This document shows, piece after piece, positions 52,931 to 61,243 of a stretch of 64,000 nt of DNA (the stretch's first letter is position 1; the number at the start of each line of letters is the position of its first letter). Where the stretch lies: contig JACKCG010000006.1 in NCBI GenBank assembly GCA_020634135.1, positions 1 through 64,000 of the forward strand, given 5' to 3'. Under the pieces are notes generated by a model. That model was not told the DNA's origin, searched no databases, and saw nothing but the letters and a program-made list of their open reading frames with translations. The translations under genes and the position numbers were made by a program. The stretch comes from Anaerolineaceae bacterium (GTDB lineage: Bacteria > Chloroflexota > Anaerolineae > Aggregatilineales > Phototrophicaceae).

Positions 52931-54322
52931 ATGACCGAGATCACACCGAAAATCTTCAAGAAATACGATATTCGCGGTCAGGCGATGGGCGATGGCGCAG
53001 TCATCACCCCGGCGGTAGCCCGGCAGATCGGCCACGCTTTCGGAACATTTGTGCAGCGGGTTGAAGAAAAGCAGCAGGTCGTCGTCGGGCGCGATAACCG
53101 CCTGACTTCATTTGAACTGGCCGAAGCCGCTATCGAGGGAATCCTGGCGAGTGGCTGCGACGCGGTAGACATCGGGCTGGTTTCGACGCCGCTGGTCTAC
53201 TGGCACGCCATCCGCCGGGGCGACGCAGGCGGGCTGATGATTACCGGCAGCCACCTGCCTCCCGAACAGAATGGCTTCAAGTTGAGTATGGGCAAACGCA
53301 ACCTGTACGGCGGCCAGCTCACCCTGCTGCGGACGATGATCGAACGCGATCAACTGGCGTATGGCACGGGCGAGGCCCAAACCGACGAGAAGGCCTACAG
53401 CGCCTATATGAATGATCTTGCCGGGCGCTTGACGATGGCGCGTCCCCTGAAAGTGGTGGTGGACGCGGGCAACGGCACGGGCGGCCTGTTCGCGCCGTTG
53501 CTGCTGCGCAAGTGGGGGCATGAGGTGGTCGAATGCCTGTACTGCGAGCCAGACGGCCACTATCCCAACCACCAGCCCGACCCGCAGTCGCTGGAAAACA
53601 TGGTGATGCTGGGGGAACGGGTGCGGGCGCTGGGCGCGGACGTGGGGATCGCCTTTGATGGAGACGCCGACCGGATGGGGGCAGTAGATGAACAGGGGCA
53701 GATGATCGTCGCGGATCGTATCCTGGCGCTGCTGGCCCAGGACATGCTCAAACGGCATCCCGGCGAAATCGTGGTGGCCGACGTGTTGAGCAGTCAGGCG
53801 CTGTTCGACGCCATCGCCCAGGCCGGGGGACAGCCGGAGATGTGGATCAGCGGGCATTCCCTGATTAAGGCGCGGATGGCCGAACGCGGGGCGCTGCTGG
53901 GCGGCGAGATGAGCGGGCACATCTTCCTGGGTGAAGACTATTTCGGCTTCGATGACGGGTACTTCGCTGCCGGGCGGCTGCTGCAACTGCTGGCGGCGGG
54001 CGCTGCCCCCCTCTCCGCGCTGGATGCCGCGCTGCCACACTATTACAGCACGCCGGAATACCGTCCACACTGCCCCGACGACGCCAAAGAGACGGTCATC
54101 AATGGCGTGAAGACCGCCCTGGGGGACAAAGGGACAGTGATAGACGTGGATGGCGTGCGGATTCAGTTCGAGAAGGGCTGGGGCATCCTGCGTGCCAGCA
54201 ACACCGAGCCAGTTTTAAGCCTGCGCTTTGAGGGGCAAACCGAGGCCGACGCGCTGGCCTACCGTGACCTGTTCCTGGCGGCGCTGCGCCAGTACCCCCA
54301 GGTCGCCCCGGTGGCGGTGTGA
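52931..54322 (+). CDS. Phosphomannomutase/phosphoglucomutase
   Basis: A 463-residue alpha-D-phosphohexomutase. The four expected parts are seen: IFKKYDIRG at the N-terminus, the phospho-Ser107 loop TGSHLPPEQNGFK (Leu in place of the more common Asn), the metal loop FDGDADRMG and the sugar-binding loop GGEMSGHIFL. The C-terminal phosphate-binding loop is RASNTEPVLSLR. It interconverts hexose 6- and 1-phosphates, feeding the nucleotidyltransferase encoded one base upstream. The pair is enough to go from hexose 6-phosphate to an NDP-sugar. ATG 52931 gives the normal family N-terminus. Confidence 0.94.
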   Translation: MTEITPKIFKKYDIRGQAMGDGAVITPAVARQIGHAFGTFVQRVEEKQQVVVGRDNRLTSFELAEAAIEGILASGCDAVDIGLVSTPLVYWHAIRRGDAGGLMITGSHLPPEQNGFKLSMGKRNLYGGQLTLLRTMIERDQLAYGTGEAQTDEKAYSAYMNDLAGRLTMARPLKVVVDAGNGTGGLFAPLLLRKWGHEVVECLYCEPDGHYPNHQPDPQSLENMVMLGERVRALGADVGIAFDGDADRMGAVDEQGQMIVADRILALLAQDMLKRHPGEIVVADVLSSQALFDAIAQAGGQPEMWISGHSLIKARMAERGALLGGEMSGHIFLGEDYFGFDDGYFAAGRLLQLLAAGAAPLSALDAALPHYYSTPEYRPHCPDDAKETVINGVKTALGDKGTVIDVDGVRIQFEKGWGILRASNTEPVLSLRFEGQTEADALAYRDLFLAALRQYPQVAPVAV

Positions 54323-54346
54323 GTCGCGCAATTTCACAGTAATGCC

Positions 54347-54380
54347 AACGGACGGTGTGCTGGCCGTCCGTTGTCTTTCG
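54347..54380 (+). terminator. Rho-independent-type terminator after the mutase gene
   Basis: AACGGACGG (54347-54355) pairs perfectly with CCGTCCGTT (54364-54372) around an eight-base loop, followed by GTCTTTCGTT. It lies 25 bases after the stop. The T-tract is imperfect. Confidence 0.6.
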
Positions 54381-54448
54381 TTATCCTTCTGCCACGTTGC
54401 CTGTACTGGATAATGGGCGATTATTGGGTGGTGGGTCAATAGAATCAG

Positions 54449-54496
54449 ATTCTCTATCCACCATACAAAGGCGTGCGTATCTAGAAGATAGTTCAT
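54449..54496 (-). pseudogene. VapC-type PIN toxin, 5' fragment only
   Basis: The first 16 codons, MNYLLDTHAFVWWIEN, are the classic N-terminus of a VapC PIN ribonuclease, including the first catalytic Asp. After this the frame loses all resemblance to the family (it runs on antisense to the mutase gene). Its ATG overlaps the end of the antitoxin frame by four bases, the usual vapBC layout. Truncated, hence inactive. Confidence 0.65.
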
Positions 54497-54697
54497 TCAT
54501 CCTCACCCAACCAGAATTCATCAGGCAACACATCATCAAAATCATCACTTGTCCAGATCATACCTGTATGTAGACCAGGTATTCGCGGCTGTGCCTGTTT
54601 GTCCTCAGTCGCGTCCAGGTGCGCTTTGACGAGGCGTTTCTGCTCCGGCGGGAGTTGGCAAATCCTCAAGGTCAACTTGAACCTGAAAACTGACCAT
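54493..54697 (-). pseudogene. VapB-type antitoxin, frameshifted
   Basis: The ending PGLHTGMIWTSDDFDDVLPD followed by EFWLGEDE is typical of DUF2281/VapB-like antitoxins encoded before PIN toxins. A likely original start at 54697 (MVSFQVQVDLEDLP) is in a different frame from the remainder (QLPPEQKRLVKAHLDAT); one extra base near 54660 would explain it. With the toxin truncated, the pair looks dead. Confidence 0.6.
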
Positions 54698-54699
54698 AG

Positions 54700-55015
54700 C
54701 GCGTACCTTTATCCCTAACTGACCCTTCATCGCTATTATACACAACGCCTGTTCTACCCTGTATTTTCTTTTATGTCCCCGGCGTGTTTGTTGGCGTATC
54801 CGATGCTGTCGGCGGGCAGTATACCGTACCGGATAGGTCATCTCTCAACTGCCGGGCGGCCAGCTAACCCTTGACGGACTGGTAGCCCGGCACGCTGGTA
54901 GACTTCGCTGTAGTGCGCTTGCATCCCGTTTCTCTTCCTGAGCCTGACTCATTGTACAATCTCTCAGAGCAACTGTTACGCAATTGAGCGGGGGTGGGCC
55001 ATTGCAGTATAGTCA
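54700..55015. other. Intergenic region with a repeat half-site
   Basis: About 315 bases without a credible gene. GTTACGCAATTGAGCGGGGG at about 54975 resembles the left end of the 5504 repeat (TTACGTAGTTGAGCAGGGG), but the right end is not seen, so it may be a remnant. Confidence 0.4.
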
Positions 55016-55029
55016 AACAAGGAGGAGTA

Positions 55030-55275
55030 ATGACTGATTCAGCAGCCCGTAATCTTTATGAAGTACCCGTTAGGACACTAGGAATCTCCCCAAAATCTAT
55101 CCACCTACTCAAGATGGTTGGTGCAGAAAGCGTTGGAGATTGTCTCGATTTTCAGAGGCGTGGGGCAGATGCATTGATTCAAGTGCCTTATGGGCTGTTA
55201 GAGGCATTTGAATCTGATGTATTACCCCGGCTGCGCGAAAACGGATACTTATTGGATGCTGAAGATGCAGAATAA
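55030..55275 (+). CDS. Orphan RNA polymerase alpha C-terminal-domain-like protein
   Basis: An 81-residue protein almost entirely made of one domain: PVRTLGISPKSIHLLKMVGAESVGDCLDF and then VPYGLLEAFESDVLPRLRENGY. This matches the alpha-CTD pattern (P-x-x-x-L-x-L-S-x-x-x-x-x-x-L-x-x-x-G-x-x-x-V-G-D-L and the later helix ending in ELG or ENGY), which contains a helix-hairpin-helix DNA-binding element. The ribosome site AAGGAGGAG lies four bases before ATG 55030, so strong expression is likely. Base composition is AT-richer than the GC-rich genes around it. The likely role is binding DNA or transcription factors; that is inferred from fold similarity alone. Confidence 0.72.
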   Translation: MTDSAARNLYEVPVRTLGISPKSIHLLKMVGAESVGDCLDFQRRGADALIQVPYGLLEAFESDVLPRLRENGYLLDAEDAE

Positions 55276-55353
55276 CAGCATTGGCAACAGCAAATGATGG
55301 GTAGTTCTGCATATAATAAGATTGTATCTGGCTAGTAATTAAGGTTCAATTCG

Positions 55354-55869
55354 ATGAATATCGAAACTGCACCGCGAAAATCCACTTCTCTTACCCTTCT
55401 TCGGATTGTCTGGTATGTCAGCAAGTGGACTGCCGTTTACGGTATTATTGCCAGTATCGTATTATTCCCACTGCTCACCCTATTCTTTTATTTTGATACA
55501 TGGCTTAGAGACTTCTGGGCATTCTTTTATTTCTGGCTCGGTTTAGTGTGTTATGCTGGCGGCGCTATCGCAGGTGGAACAATTGGCTTCGTCTCTGGCG
55601 TGATTCACGGCGTCCTGACAAGTTTTTTATATGTGATATTTCCATATTCACATAAGAAATTTAAGTTAGGGATTATTTTAGCCAATATTTCGCTTCCGAC
55701 CTTGTATATATTGGCTTTTGTTACTCACTTTGCGCTTATTGAAAAGTCATTTGGTGATTTCATTGACTCGATAAAAGAGTACATATTTTTCTACTTACTG
55801 CTCATTCTGGCCTCATCTCGTGTGATTAAGCGGGTACTCAGTTACCTTCAAAATATAACACCCACGTAA
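55354..55869 (+). CDS. Small membrane protein of unknown function
   Basis: A 171-residue protein with about four predicted helices: around 26-48, 54-88 (with CYAGGAIAGGTIGFVSG, a Gly-rich hairpin), 104-126 and 140-158. There is no recognised family or catalytic motif. It is clearly AT-richer than neighbours, as is the alpha-CTD-like gene 78 bases upstream, so both may have arrived together. A TATAAT at 55312-55317 could be its -10 box. Confidence 0.6.
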   Translation: MNIETAPRKSTSLTLLRIVWYVSKWTAVYGIIASIVLFPLLTLFFYFDTWLRDFWAFFYFWLGLVCYAGGAIAGGTIGFVSGVIHGVLTSFLYVIFPYSHKKFKLGIILANISLPTLYILAFVTHFALIEKSFGDFIDSIKEYIFFYLLLILASSRVIKRVLSYLQNITPT

Positions 55870-55962
55870 ATATTGATAACAGTTTTACCATTACCATTCA
55901 TTGACATTCTTAATTTTTTGTCATAATGAGCGGCCCGGCACGGGAACGCCAGCCGCAGCGGA

Positions 55963-56922
55963 TCATGCCTCCAATGGCGTGTTGTTCAGGAAGGTGAGCA
56001 GCCAGTACGGGGCTGAATCGCGCAGTTCAGCGCGGTACTCCGGCGCGACCAGCGGCGTGACTGTCCACCAGGTGAGGGCGCGGCACAGCGCGGCAAGCTG
56101 GTGGGTGATGGTCAGCAGTTCCAGCAGGCGCGGCAGCGGTTCGTAGTCCAGCCAGCACGCGAGGTACACATCCCGCAGGTGATCGAGTTGGGCCGGGCCG
56201 GCATGGAAGATATAGCGGGCATAACGCAGCGTGATGACCAGGGAATAAAACGGGTGCGCCCAGCACGACTCGCCCCAATCGAAAAAACGGTAATGACTGT
56301 CCCGCAGGGCGACGTTTCCGGCATGAAAATCGTCGTGGTGCAGCGTTTCCGGCACGGCATAAACGGCAGCCTGCTCGCACAGCCGCCGCACGATAGGCGC
56401 AAAACCGCGCAGCCGGGCATAGTCCGCTTCGGAAAAACCGTCTGCCTTCCCGACCAGCAGCGCCGGGGTATCCGCGCTGATCTGCTCGAACAGCGCCGGG
56501 AGTTGGGCGAGCCGCCGGTCAGCGACCCCGTGTTGGAGCAGGGCATCCCGGTGTGGCAGCGCGGCCTGTTGTAAGGCAGCAAAGCGCCGGAGCATCCCGT
56601 CCCAGCGCCCCAGGTCGCCATCGGCCTGCGAGAGCGCCTTGACGGTTTCCCCGGCATCAGCCAGTAGCAGCCAGCGGCGCGGTTCATCCGCCGCCACGAC
56701 CTCCGGAATATCCGCCGGAAACCATTCCGCCAGCCGGGTAGTCAGGCCGGGTTCAAAGGCATAAGGGGGGGCACACACCTTGAGGTAGCAGCGCCGGTCA
56801 GCGGTTTGCACGGCAAAGACCGCCCCCGCCGGGCCGGAACGCACCGGCTCAACGCTGGTCACGGGTTCGCCGGGCAGGTGTGTCGCCAGCCAGGGGTATA
56901 CATCAGGGGGTAAAGAGGTCAT
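55963..56922 (-). CDS. Aminoglycoside phosphotransferase (APH)-family kinase
   Basis: A 319-residue APH/choline-kinase-like protein. The catalytic loop is LHHDDFHAGNV (Asp and Asn in place), the metal-binding Asp is in FFDWGE, and the N-lobe shows YLKVCAPPYAFEPGL. Such kinases phosphorylate small molecules (aminoglycosides, choline, homoserine, methylthioribose or sugars); the family resemblance alone does not mean antibiotic resistance. The next leftward gene (YtxH-like) lies 83 bases beyond its end. No partner suggests a substrate. Confidence 0.88.
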   Translation of the reverse strand: MTSLPPDVYPWLATHLPGEPVTSVEPVRSGPAGAVFAVQTADRRCYLKVCAPPYAFEPGLTTRLAEWFPADIPEVVAADEPRRWLLLADAGETVKALSQADGDLGRWDGMLRRFAALQQAALPHRDALLQHGVADRRLAQLPALFEQISADTPALLVGKADGFSEADYARLRGFAPIVRRLCEQAAVYAVPETLHHDDFHAGNVALRDSHYRFFDWGESCWAHPFYSLVITLRYARYIFHAGPAQLDHLRDVYLACWLDYEPLPRLLELLTITHQLAALCRALTWWTVTPLVAPEYRAELRDSAPYWLLTFLNNTPLEA

Positions 56923-57005
56923 GAAATTCCCGGTAGCGGCATCGCGCCGCCGTTATCAAACGATGGTGAACGTTTCAATGCAGAGGATAGATTACCGGTT
57001 CGCTG

Positions 57006-57230
57006 TCAGGATTCGCCGCGACGGCTGGCGCGCATGGCTTCAAGCTGCGCTTCCAGTTCGACCTTGCGTTCCTGGCTGGCCTGGCGTGCTTCGTCCATCG
57101 TCTCCGCCCAGCCGCGTTTGAGGTTCTTCACAATATCCTTGCCAGTAACCGGGGAAAACAGTGCCACCAGCCCCGCCCCGGCAGCCCCCCCTAAAATGCC
57201 TCCCAGGAGGAAACGGAAAATCTTCTTCAT
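57006..57230 (-). CDS. YtxH-like small membrane protein
   Basis: A 74-residue protein. One N-terminal Gly/Ala-rich helix (FLLGGILGGAAGAGLVALFSP) is followed by PVTGKDI, the signature of the YtxH family (..PxSGxxxR), and a charged helical coiled-coil tail. YtxH proteins are linked with general stress in Bacillus, but their function is unknown. Single gene between the kinase and the unknown protein. Confidence 0.75.
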   Translation of the reverse strand: MKKIFRFLLGGILGGAAGAGLVALFSPVTGKDIVKNLKRGWAETMDEARQASQERKVELEAQLEAMRASRRGES

Positions 57231-57343
57231 CGCGCCAGTCCTTCTCTACAGCCCCACCGCCATTACGTGTGTATTCTACCAGAATTTCCTCGGCTGGGGC
57301 GGTTTCGAGCAGGTCGGGGTGTGCGAACGACCAGATGAAACGC

Positions 57344-57898
57344 TTATTGTCGCGCCGCCCACTCGTCCAGGGCGGCCTGAATCTCGGCGCGAATCGTCAG
57401 CCGCCGGGCTGCGGTGTAGGCGGTTGTATAGCGTATACCGTCGTCCACCGGCGGGCTGGCATCGCCATCATAGAACAGGTCGAAGCGCCGCCGGATGTGG
57501 TGGTGGTAGGATTCCGGGTTGAACACTGCCGCTTTGTAGGGCAGCGATTTCTCCCCCAGCAGAACCCCCGCGCCGTCCGCCTTTTGCAGCGCCCAGATAC
57601 CGAGCAGGCCGAGCGTCTCCACCTGTCCGTAGCCCTGCGGTTTGTGCCAGATGGCAACCGCCAGCCACAGCCAGCCCGCGCCGGAGTCCCCGGTCAGCAC
57701 GCCCTGGAATGTCTCCGGGCCAAAGACCGCCCGCCCGGCTGCTTTACGCCCGGCCTTCACCAGGAAGCCCGCCGCGTTCAGGCCGTCCAGCACCGCCGCC
57801 AGCATGGCGCGGATAGGGGCGAGCGCTTCTTCCTGTTTTTTGGCAGCGATCCGCCGCAGAATCTCCTCATAACGGGCATCGTCGTCGCCTGGGGGCAT
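57344..57898 (-). CDS. Hypothetical protein
   Basis: A 184-residue soluble protein without a signal or membrane helix. It has a charged helical N-terminus (EEILRRIAAKKQEEALAPIRAML), a middle part with the segment AGWLWLAVAIWHKPQGYGQVE and a C-terminal helix. I do not recognise it. It lies six bases downstream of the GT-C-type gene at 57905 (same strand), so it is probably co-transcribed with it. Codon use looks like the GC-rich majority. Confidence 0.55.
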   Translation of the reverse strand: MPPGDDDARYEEILRRIAAKKQEEALAPIRAMLAAVLDGLNAAGFLVKAGRKAAGRAVFGPETFQGVLTGDSGAGWLWLAVAIWHKPQGYGQVETLGLLGIWALQKADGAGVLLGEKSLPYKAAVFNPESYHHHIRRRFDLFYDGDASPPVDDGIRYTTAYTAARRLTIRAEIQAALDEWAARQ

Positions 57899-57904
57899 GG
57901 TGGT

Positions 57905-59200
57905 TTACCTCACCGGCTCTTGCCGGAGACGCTGATACAGCGCGACGCACACGCCCACCAGCAGCGCGGTTCGGGCCACCACCAGCAGCGCGAAGGGCGC
58001 GACCAGTGCCCCGCTAATCACCCCGCCGGTATCCCCGGTGCGGATGAACAGGAACGGGTATTCGGCAAACGTCACCAGACTCAGCATGACCGCCACCAGC
58101 ACGCCGTCCCGTGTCGGGAAGCACAACAGCAGCAGCGGGATAATCTGCGCCAGCCACTGCGGACTCCACCCTTGTGCCTGGATGTAGAAAATCAGCAGCG
58201 TGATCGCCACGAAGGCCACCAGCCCCTTGTCATCCAGTCGCCGCGAACGGACGAACACGAATACGCCGATTCCCGCCGCCGCAGCCAACCGCAGCCAGCC
58301 GGGGATGGCCGCCGGATTCCCCTGGGTGACGTTCGCCAGCGCCGGGTCGCCCCGGTCTTCCAATGGGCCGAAGTTGCCGGTGCGGTAGTTACCATCCAGC
58401 AGCGCCCATACCGTCTGGTACGATGCCTTGTTGAACTGCGCCGTCAGCGAGGGCAGCGTCATGGCGGCGTTCCCCGCGAACAGCAGCACATACGCCAGCG
58501 CGAACAGCCCGACCACGACAGCCGTATAGCGTCCGGCCTGATTCCGCCCCCGGAAGCGCCATACCGCGCCCAGGATAAGCGCGGGGGTGAACTTCGTCAG
58601 CGCCCCCACCGCCGCCGCCACCGCCGAACGGGACTCGCGCCCATCCAGCAGCCACCACACGCCCAGCAGCAGCCAGAACGCCACCATGCCCTCGAACGTC
58701 CAGAACGTGAAAACCAGCGGCGCGACCAGCAGCGCATACACCCACGCCAGCGCCAACCCGGTATTCGCGCCGTGCAGCCGCGCCCCGATTCTACGGATCA
58801 GAATCAGGTTGCCGGTGTCGAATGCCAGCAGCAGCAGCCCCAGCACCAGCGCGAACCCGGCGTAATCCCGCTGCACCTGATACAGTCCCACCGTCAGGAA
58901 CGACCAGACCGGCGGGAACTCGCTCCACCAGTCCACGAACGGCTGCCCCAACGTATCGGAAAGCGCCGCGATGTGATAATACGTCTGATAATCGCCGCCG
59001 ACGGTAATTCCCCGTTCGCCCGCCGGGGTCAGCAGCGGCTGGTGCGTCATCATCAGCAGCAGCCGGAACGCCACGAACAGGACCAGCAGCAGCCGGAAAT
59101 CGCCCAGCAGCCCGGTGATGGTTACAGATGAAATATTCGGAGAAGAGGTCTTTTTCTCCTCTCTCCCTGAGGGAGAGGGGCTGGGGGTGAGGGCTGTCAT
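57905..59200 (-). CDS. GT-C type membrane protein (GT87/DUF2029-like)
   Basis: A 431-residue protein with about 10-12 helices. DFRLLLVLFVAFRLLLMMTH opens the membrane part, GGDYQTYYHIA sits in the first loop where GT-C enzymes keep acidic residues, and VGALTKFTPALILGAVWRF matches the K-x-x-P segment (LKxxPxL) of DUF2029 mannosyltransferase-like proteins. The first 20 residues (MTALTPSPSPSGREEKKTSS) are translated from an intergenic-type repeat (CCCTCTCCCTGAGGGAGAGG), so the true start may be further in or the repeat may have been captured. Polyprenyl-sugar-using transferase by family; substrate unknown. Confidence 0.75.
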   Translation of the reverse strand: MTALTPSPSPSGREEKKTSSPNISSVTITGLLGDFRLLLVLFVAFRLLLMMTHQPLLTPAGERGITVGGDYQTYYHIAALSDTLGQPFVDWWSEFPPVWSFLTVGLYQVQRDYAGFALVLGLLLLAFDTGNLILIRRIGARLHGANTGLALAWVYALLVAPLVFTFWTFEGMVAFWLLLGVWWLLDGRESRSAVAAAVGALTKFTPALILGAVWRFRGRNQAGRYTAVVVGLFALAYVLLFAGNAAMTLPSLTAQFNKASYQTVWALLDGNYRTGNFGPLEDRGDPALANVTQGNPAAIPGWLRLAAAAGIGVFVFVRSRRLDDKGLVAFVAITLLIFYIQAQGWSPQWLAQIIPLLLLCFPTRDGVLVAVMLSLVTFAEYPFLFIRTGDTGGVISGALVAPFALLVVARTALLVGVCVALYQRLRQEPVR

Positions 59201-59221
59201 TGCGCCTCCCCTCTGGTCTTT

Positions 59222-59357
59222 TTACCCCCTCTAAATCTCCCCCGCCAGCAGGGGAGACTTGTTTGTCCTGCTTGACCGGCTCCCGCCAGCGGGGGAGGAA
59301 CTTGCAACGCAGACTCGACTCGCTCCCCGTTTACGGGGAGGGCTGGGGAGGGGTAAA
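59222..59357. repeat. G/C-run intergenic repeat, inverse copy of the core at 33048 and 36537
   Basis: It starts TTTTACCCCCTCTAAATCTC and ends with the inverse GGGGAGGGGTAAAA. Inside are CCGCCAGCAGGGGAGACTTG and CTCCCCGTTTACGGGGAGGG, the reverse complements of segments in the cores at 33048-33141 and 36537-36630. The terminal GGGCAATCGCAT ends are not present here, so the core can occur alone. Confidence 0.65.
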
Positions 59358-59375
59358 AGAAGGAATTGTGAGTTT

Positions 59376-60833
59376 TCATTCCGCCGCCTCCCGCGTGAAT
59401 ACCACCGCCTGCTCGTCCTCGTAATCCAGCGACCAGCCCGATTCATCGCGCAGCGCCCGCGCCAGCCCGCTGCCCGCCTCGACCACAACCAACCGGATGC
59501 CATACGAGTCGAGCGTCTCGCGCCAGTCATTCCCCCCGGTAGCCGTTTTAAGGTAGTCGTCTGTGAGGAAAGCGTCGCCATACAGGTCGGTGCGGCCATC
59601 CACAAACACCGGCGCAGCGGGGCGGGCGAAGAGCAGGTAGCCGCCCCAGTTGTAACTGTTAAACATCGGGCCGGGCGGCTCAGTTTCATTGAGATAGTCT
59701 ACCGCCCGTACCGGCAGAAATTCCTCCTGCGCGGTCTGCACGGTCTCAGCATCCAGCACCAGCAGGACTTTCGCCAGCGCCCCCAGCAGCACCAGCCCGA
59801 CCAGCAGCGCATTCAGCCGTGCCATGCGGGGCGTCACGCGCCGCACCGGGGTGAGTATCCAGCCGCGTTCGTCCAGCGCCGCCGCCAGGTGAAGGGTCAG
59901 CACGGGCGTAGCGACCACCGCGAACACGGCGATATTGCGCCCGGCCAGCAGCCCCATGAAGGCCGTCCCCACCACCAGCACAAAGTCGCGCCAGTCAAGC
60001 CGCTTGCTGCTCGCGCCAACCGCGCCCAGTGTGCCGAACAGCAGCGCGACAAACGGCCAGGTCTGCTGCTGGTGGAAGTCGGGCGAGTTCCATTCCTGGA
60101 TGAAGTTTTGCAGCGCCCCGATCCCTAACGTCTGGAAGGGGACAGCCAGCATCGCCGCGCCATAAGGGTTGACGAGCAGCGCCGCTGCCGAAACCAGCGA
60201 CACGAGGATGAGCTTACGGATGCCACGCCAGGGGACAGCCGCCTCAGCTTTGGGCGTGAAGATGTTCCCCAGGATTTCCCCGGCAATCGAGCCGCCCAGG
60301 AAGATAAACCCGATGGAGAACCCGGCGTGCAGGTTGCCCCATACGCCCATGATGACCGGAATCCACCACAGCCGGTCAACCCCGCGCCGTTTGTGCAGAT
60401 GCAGCAGGTACAGTACCGCCGCGCTCAGTACGAACGAGAGCATTTGCGGGCGTGGCGACCAGAATACCGCCGCCGTCGCTGCGCCCAGGACGAGCGCGAA
60501 CGCCCGCAGGTAGGTGTTCCCGGCGCACATGCGGTAGATGAACCACATGCCCGCCGTCGCCAGCCCTGCCGTATACACCGCCAGCCCGACATTTCCCGCC
60601 AACTGCCACACGCCATACAGGATGATCTGCGACCCCCAGCTATGGTTGATCCAGGGTTCGCCCGCTTTGGTGAACGAGAAGGGGTCAGCATAGATCATGC
60701 CGTGCGTCAGGGTGTATTCCCCGCTGCGGATATGCCACCAGGTATCGGTATCGGTGGGGATTCGCGCCGCCAGCGCGAACAGCAGGGCGAACAGGATGAT
60801 GATGGCCGCCCGTTCGGTTGTCAGTTGTCGCAT
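59376..60833 (-). CDS. GT-C type membrane protein (glycosyltransferase-like)
   Basis: A 485-residue protein with about 10 helices and a C-terminal soluble domain. After helix 1 it has ARIPTDTDTWWHIRSGEYTL, a loop with two Asp followed by WWH, like the first-loop motif of uncharacterised PMT-like membrane proteins. A second marker is WGNLHAGFSIGF. The last 120 residues contain FNSYNWGGYLLFARPAAPVF and VDGRTDLYGD, a periplasmic domain often seen in such proteins in Chloroflexota. ATG 60833 (MRQLTTERAA) is chosen because GAGG lies seven bases upstream; the frame is open to 60911. Substrate unknown. Confidence 0.78.
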   Translation of the reverse strand: MRQLTTERAAIIILFALLFALAARIPTDTDTWWHIRSGEYTLTHGMIYADPFSFTKAGEPWINHSWGSQIILYGVWQLAGNVGLAVYTAGLATAGMWFIYRMCAGNTYLRAFALVLGAATAAVFWSPRPQMLSFVLSAAVLYLLHLHKRRGVDRLWWIPVIMGVWGNLHAGFSIGFIFLGGSIAGEILGNIFTPKAEAAVPWRGIRKLILVSLVSAAALLVNPYGAAMLAVPFQTLGIGALQNFIQEWNSPDFHQQQTWPFVALLFGTLGAVGASSKRLDWRDFVLVVGTAFMGLLAGRNIAVFAVVATPVLTLHLAAALDERGWILTPVRRVTPRMARLNALLVGLVLLGALAKVLLVLDAETVQTAQEEFLPVRAVDYLNETEPPGPMFNSYNWGGYLLFARPAAPVFVDGRTDLYGDAFLTDDYLKTATGGNDWRETLDSYGIRLVVVEAGSGLARALRDESGWSLDYEDEQAVVFTREAAE

Positions 60834-60849
60834 AAAACGCCTCAATCGG

Positions 60850-61115
60850 TCACTGTGCTGAGTCTTGAATAAAAAGTGCTGAAGATACGCAGTTGGAGAA
60901 TAATTCCCCATCGGGGCGAGGCTGTCTCATAACGGTGTACGCCCTGTATTTTTTACTGTGCACCCGGCACTTTCTACTGCCTGTAGTGTACCGCTTTTCT
61001 GCGCCACCTGCCCGTTGATGCCGGACTCCGGATGCCGGTTTTTCGCAGCGGCGCGCGCTGCGCAGCTTATTAGCCGAAAGAAGCATTTTTAGATTTTTCA
61101 AATAAGGGTTTAGCA
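60850..61115. other. Intergenic region, no gene seen
   Basis: About 265 bases between divergent genes. ATACGCAGTTGGAG at about 60884 resembles a half-site of the TTACGCAGTTG repeat. A TATAAT at 61117-61122 may be the -10 box of the acidic-protein gene, and GCCTCGCTAGAGGC (about 61153-61166) forms a small leader hairpin. Confidence 0.4.
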
Positions 61116-61243
61116 GTATAATAATGGGCAATCCAGGCGCAAGTCGGGTGAGCCGCCTCGCTAGAGGCCGCGCCGCCGGGTTTCCCTGGTCAGGTTGTAT
61201 GCTGCACGTTAGCTGCTTCAAGCATATTTCACGAGGAGTGGGA

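Noticed and set aside
55963..56922. Possible aminoglycoside-resistance gene
   Set aside because: The APH fold is shared by many metabolic kinases; nothing here points to antibiotics specifically, so no resistance claim is made.
57161..59131. 656-codon rightward open frame opposite the YtxH, hypothetical and GT87-like genes
   Set aside because: It is an antisense shadow: low-complexity Gln/Arg/His-rich sequence with no domains, while the leftward genes show clear membrane or family patterns.
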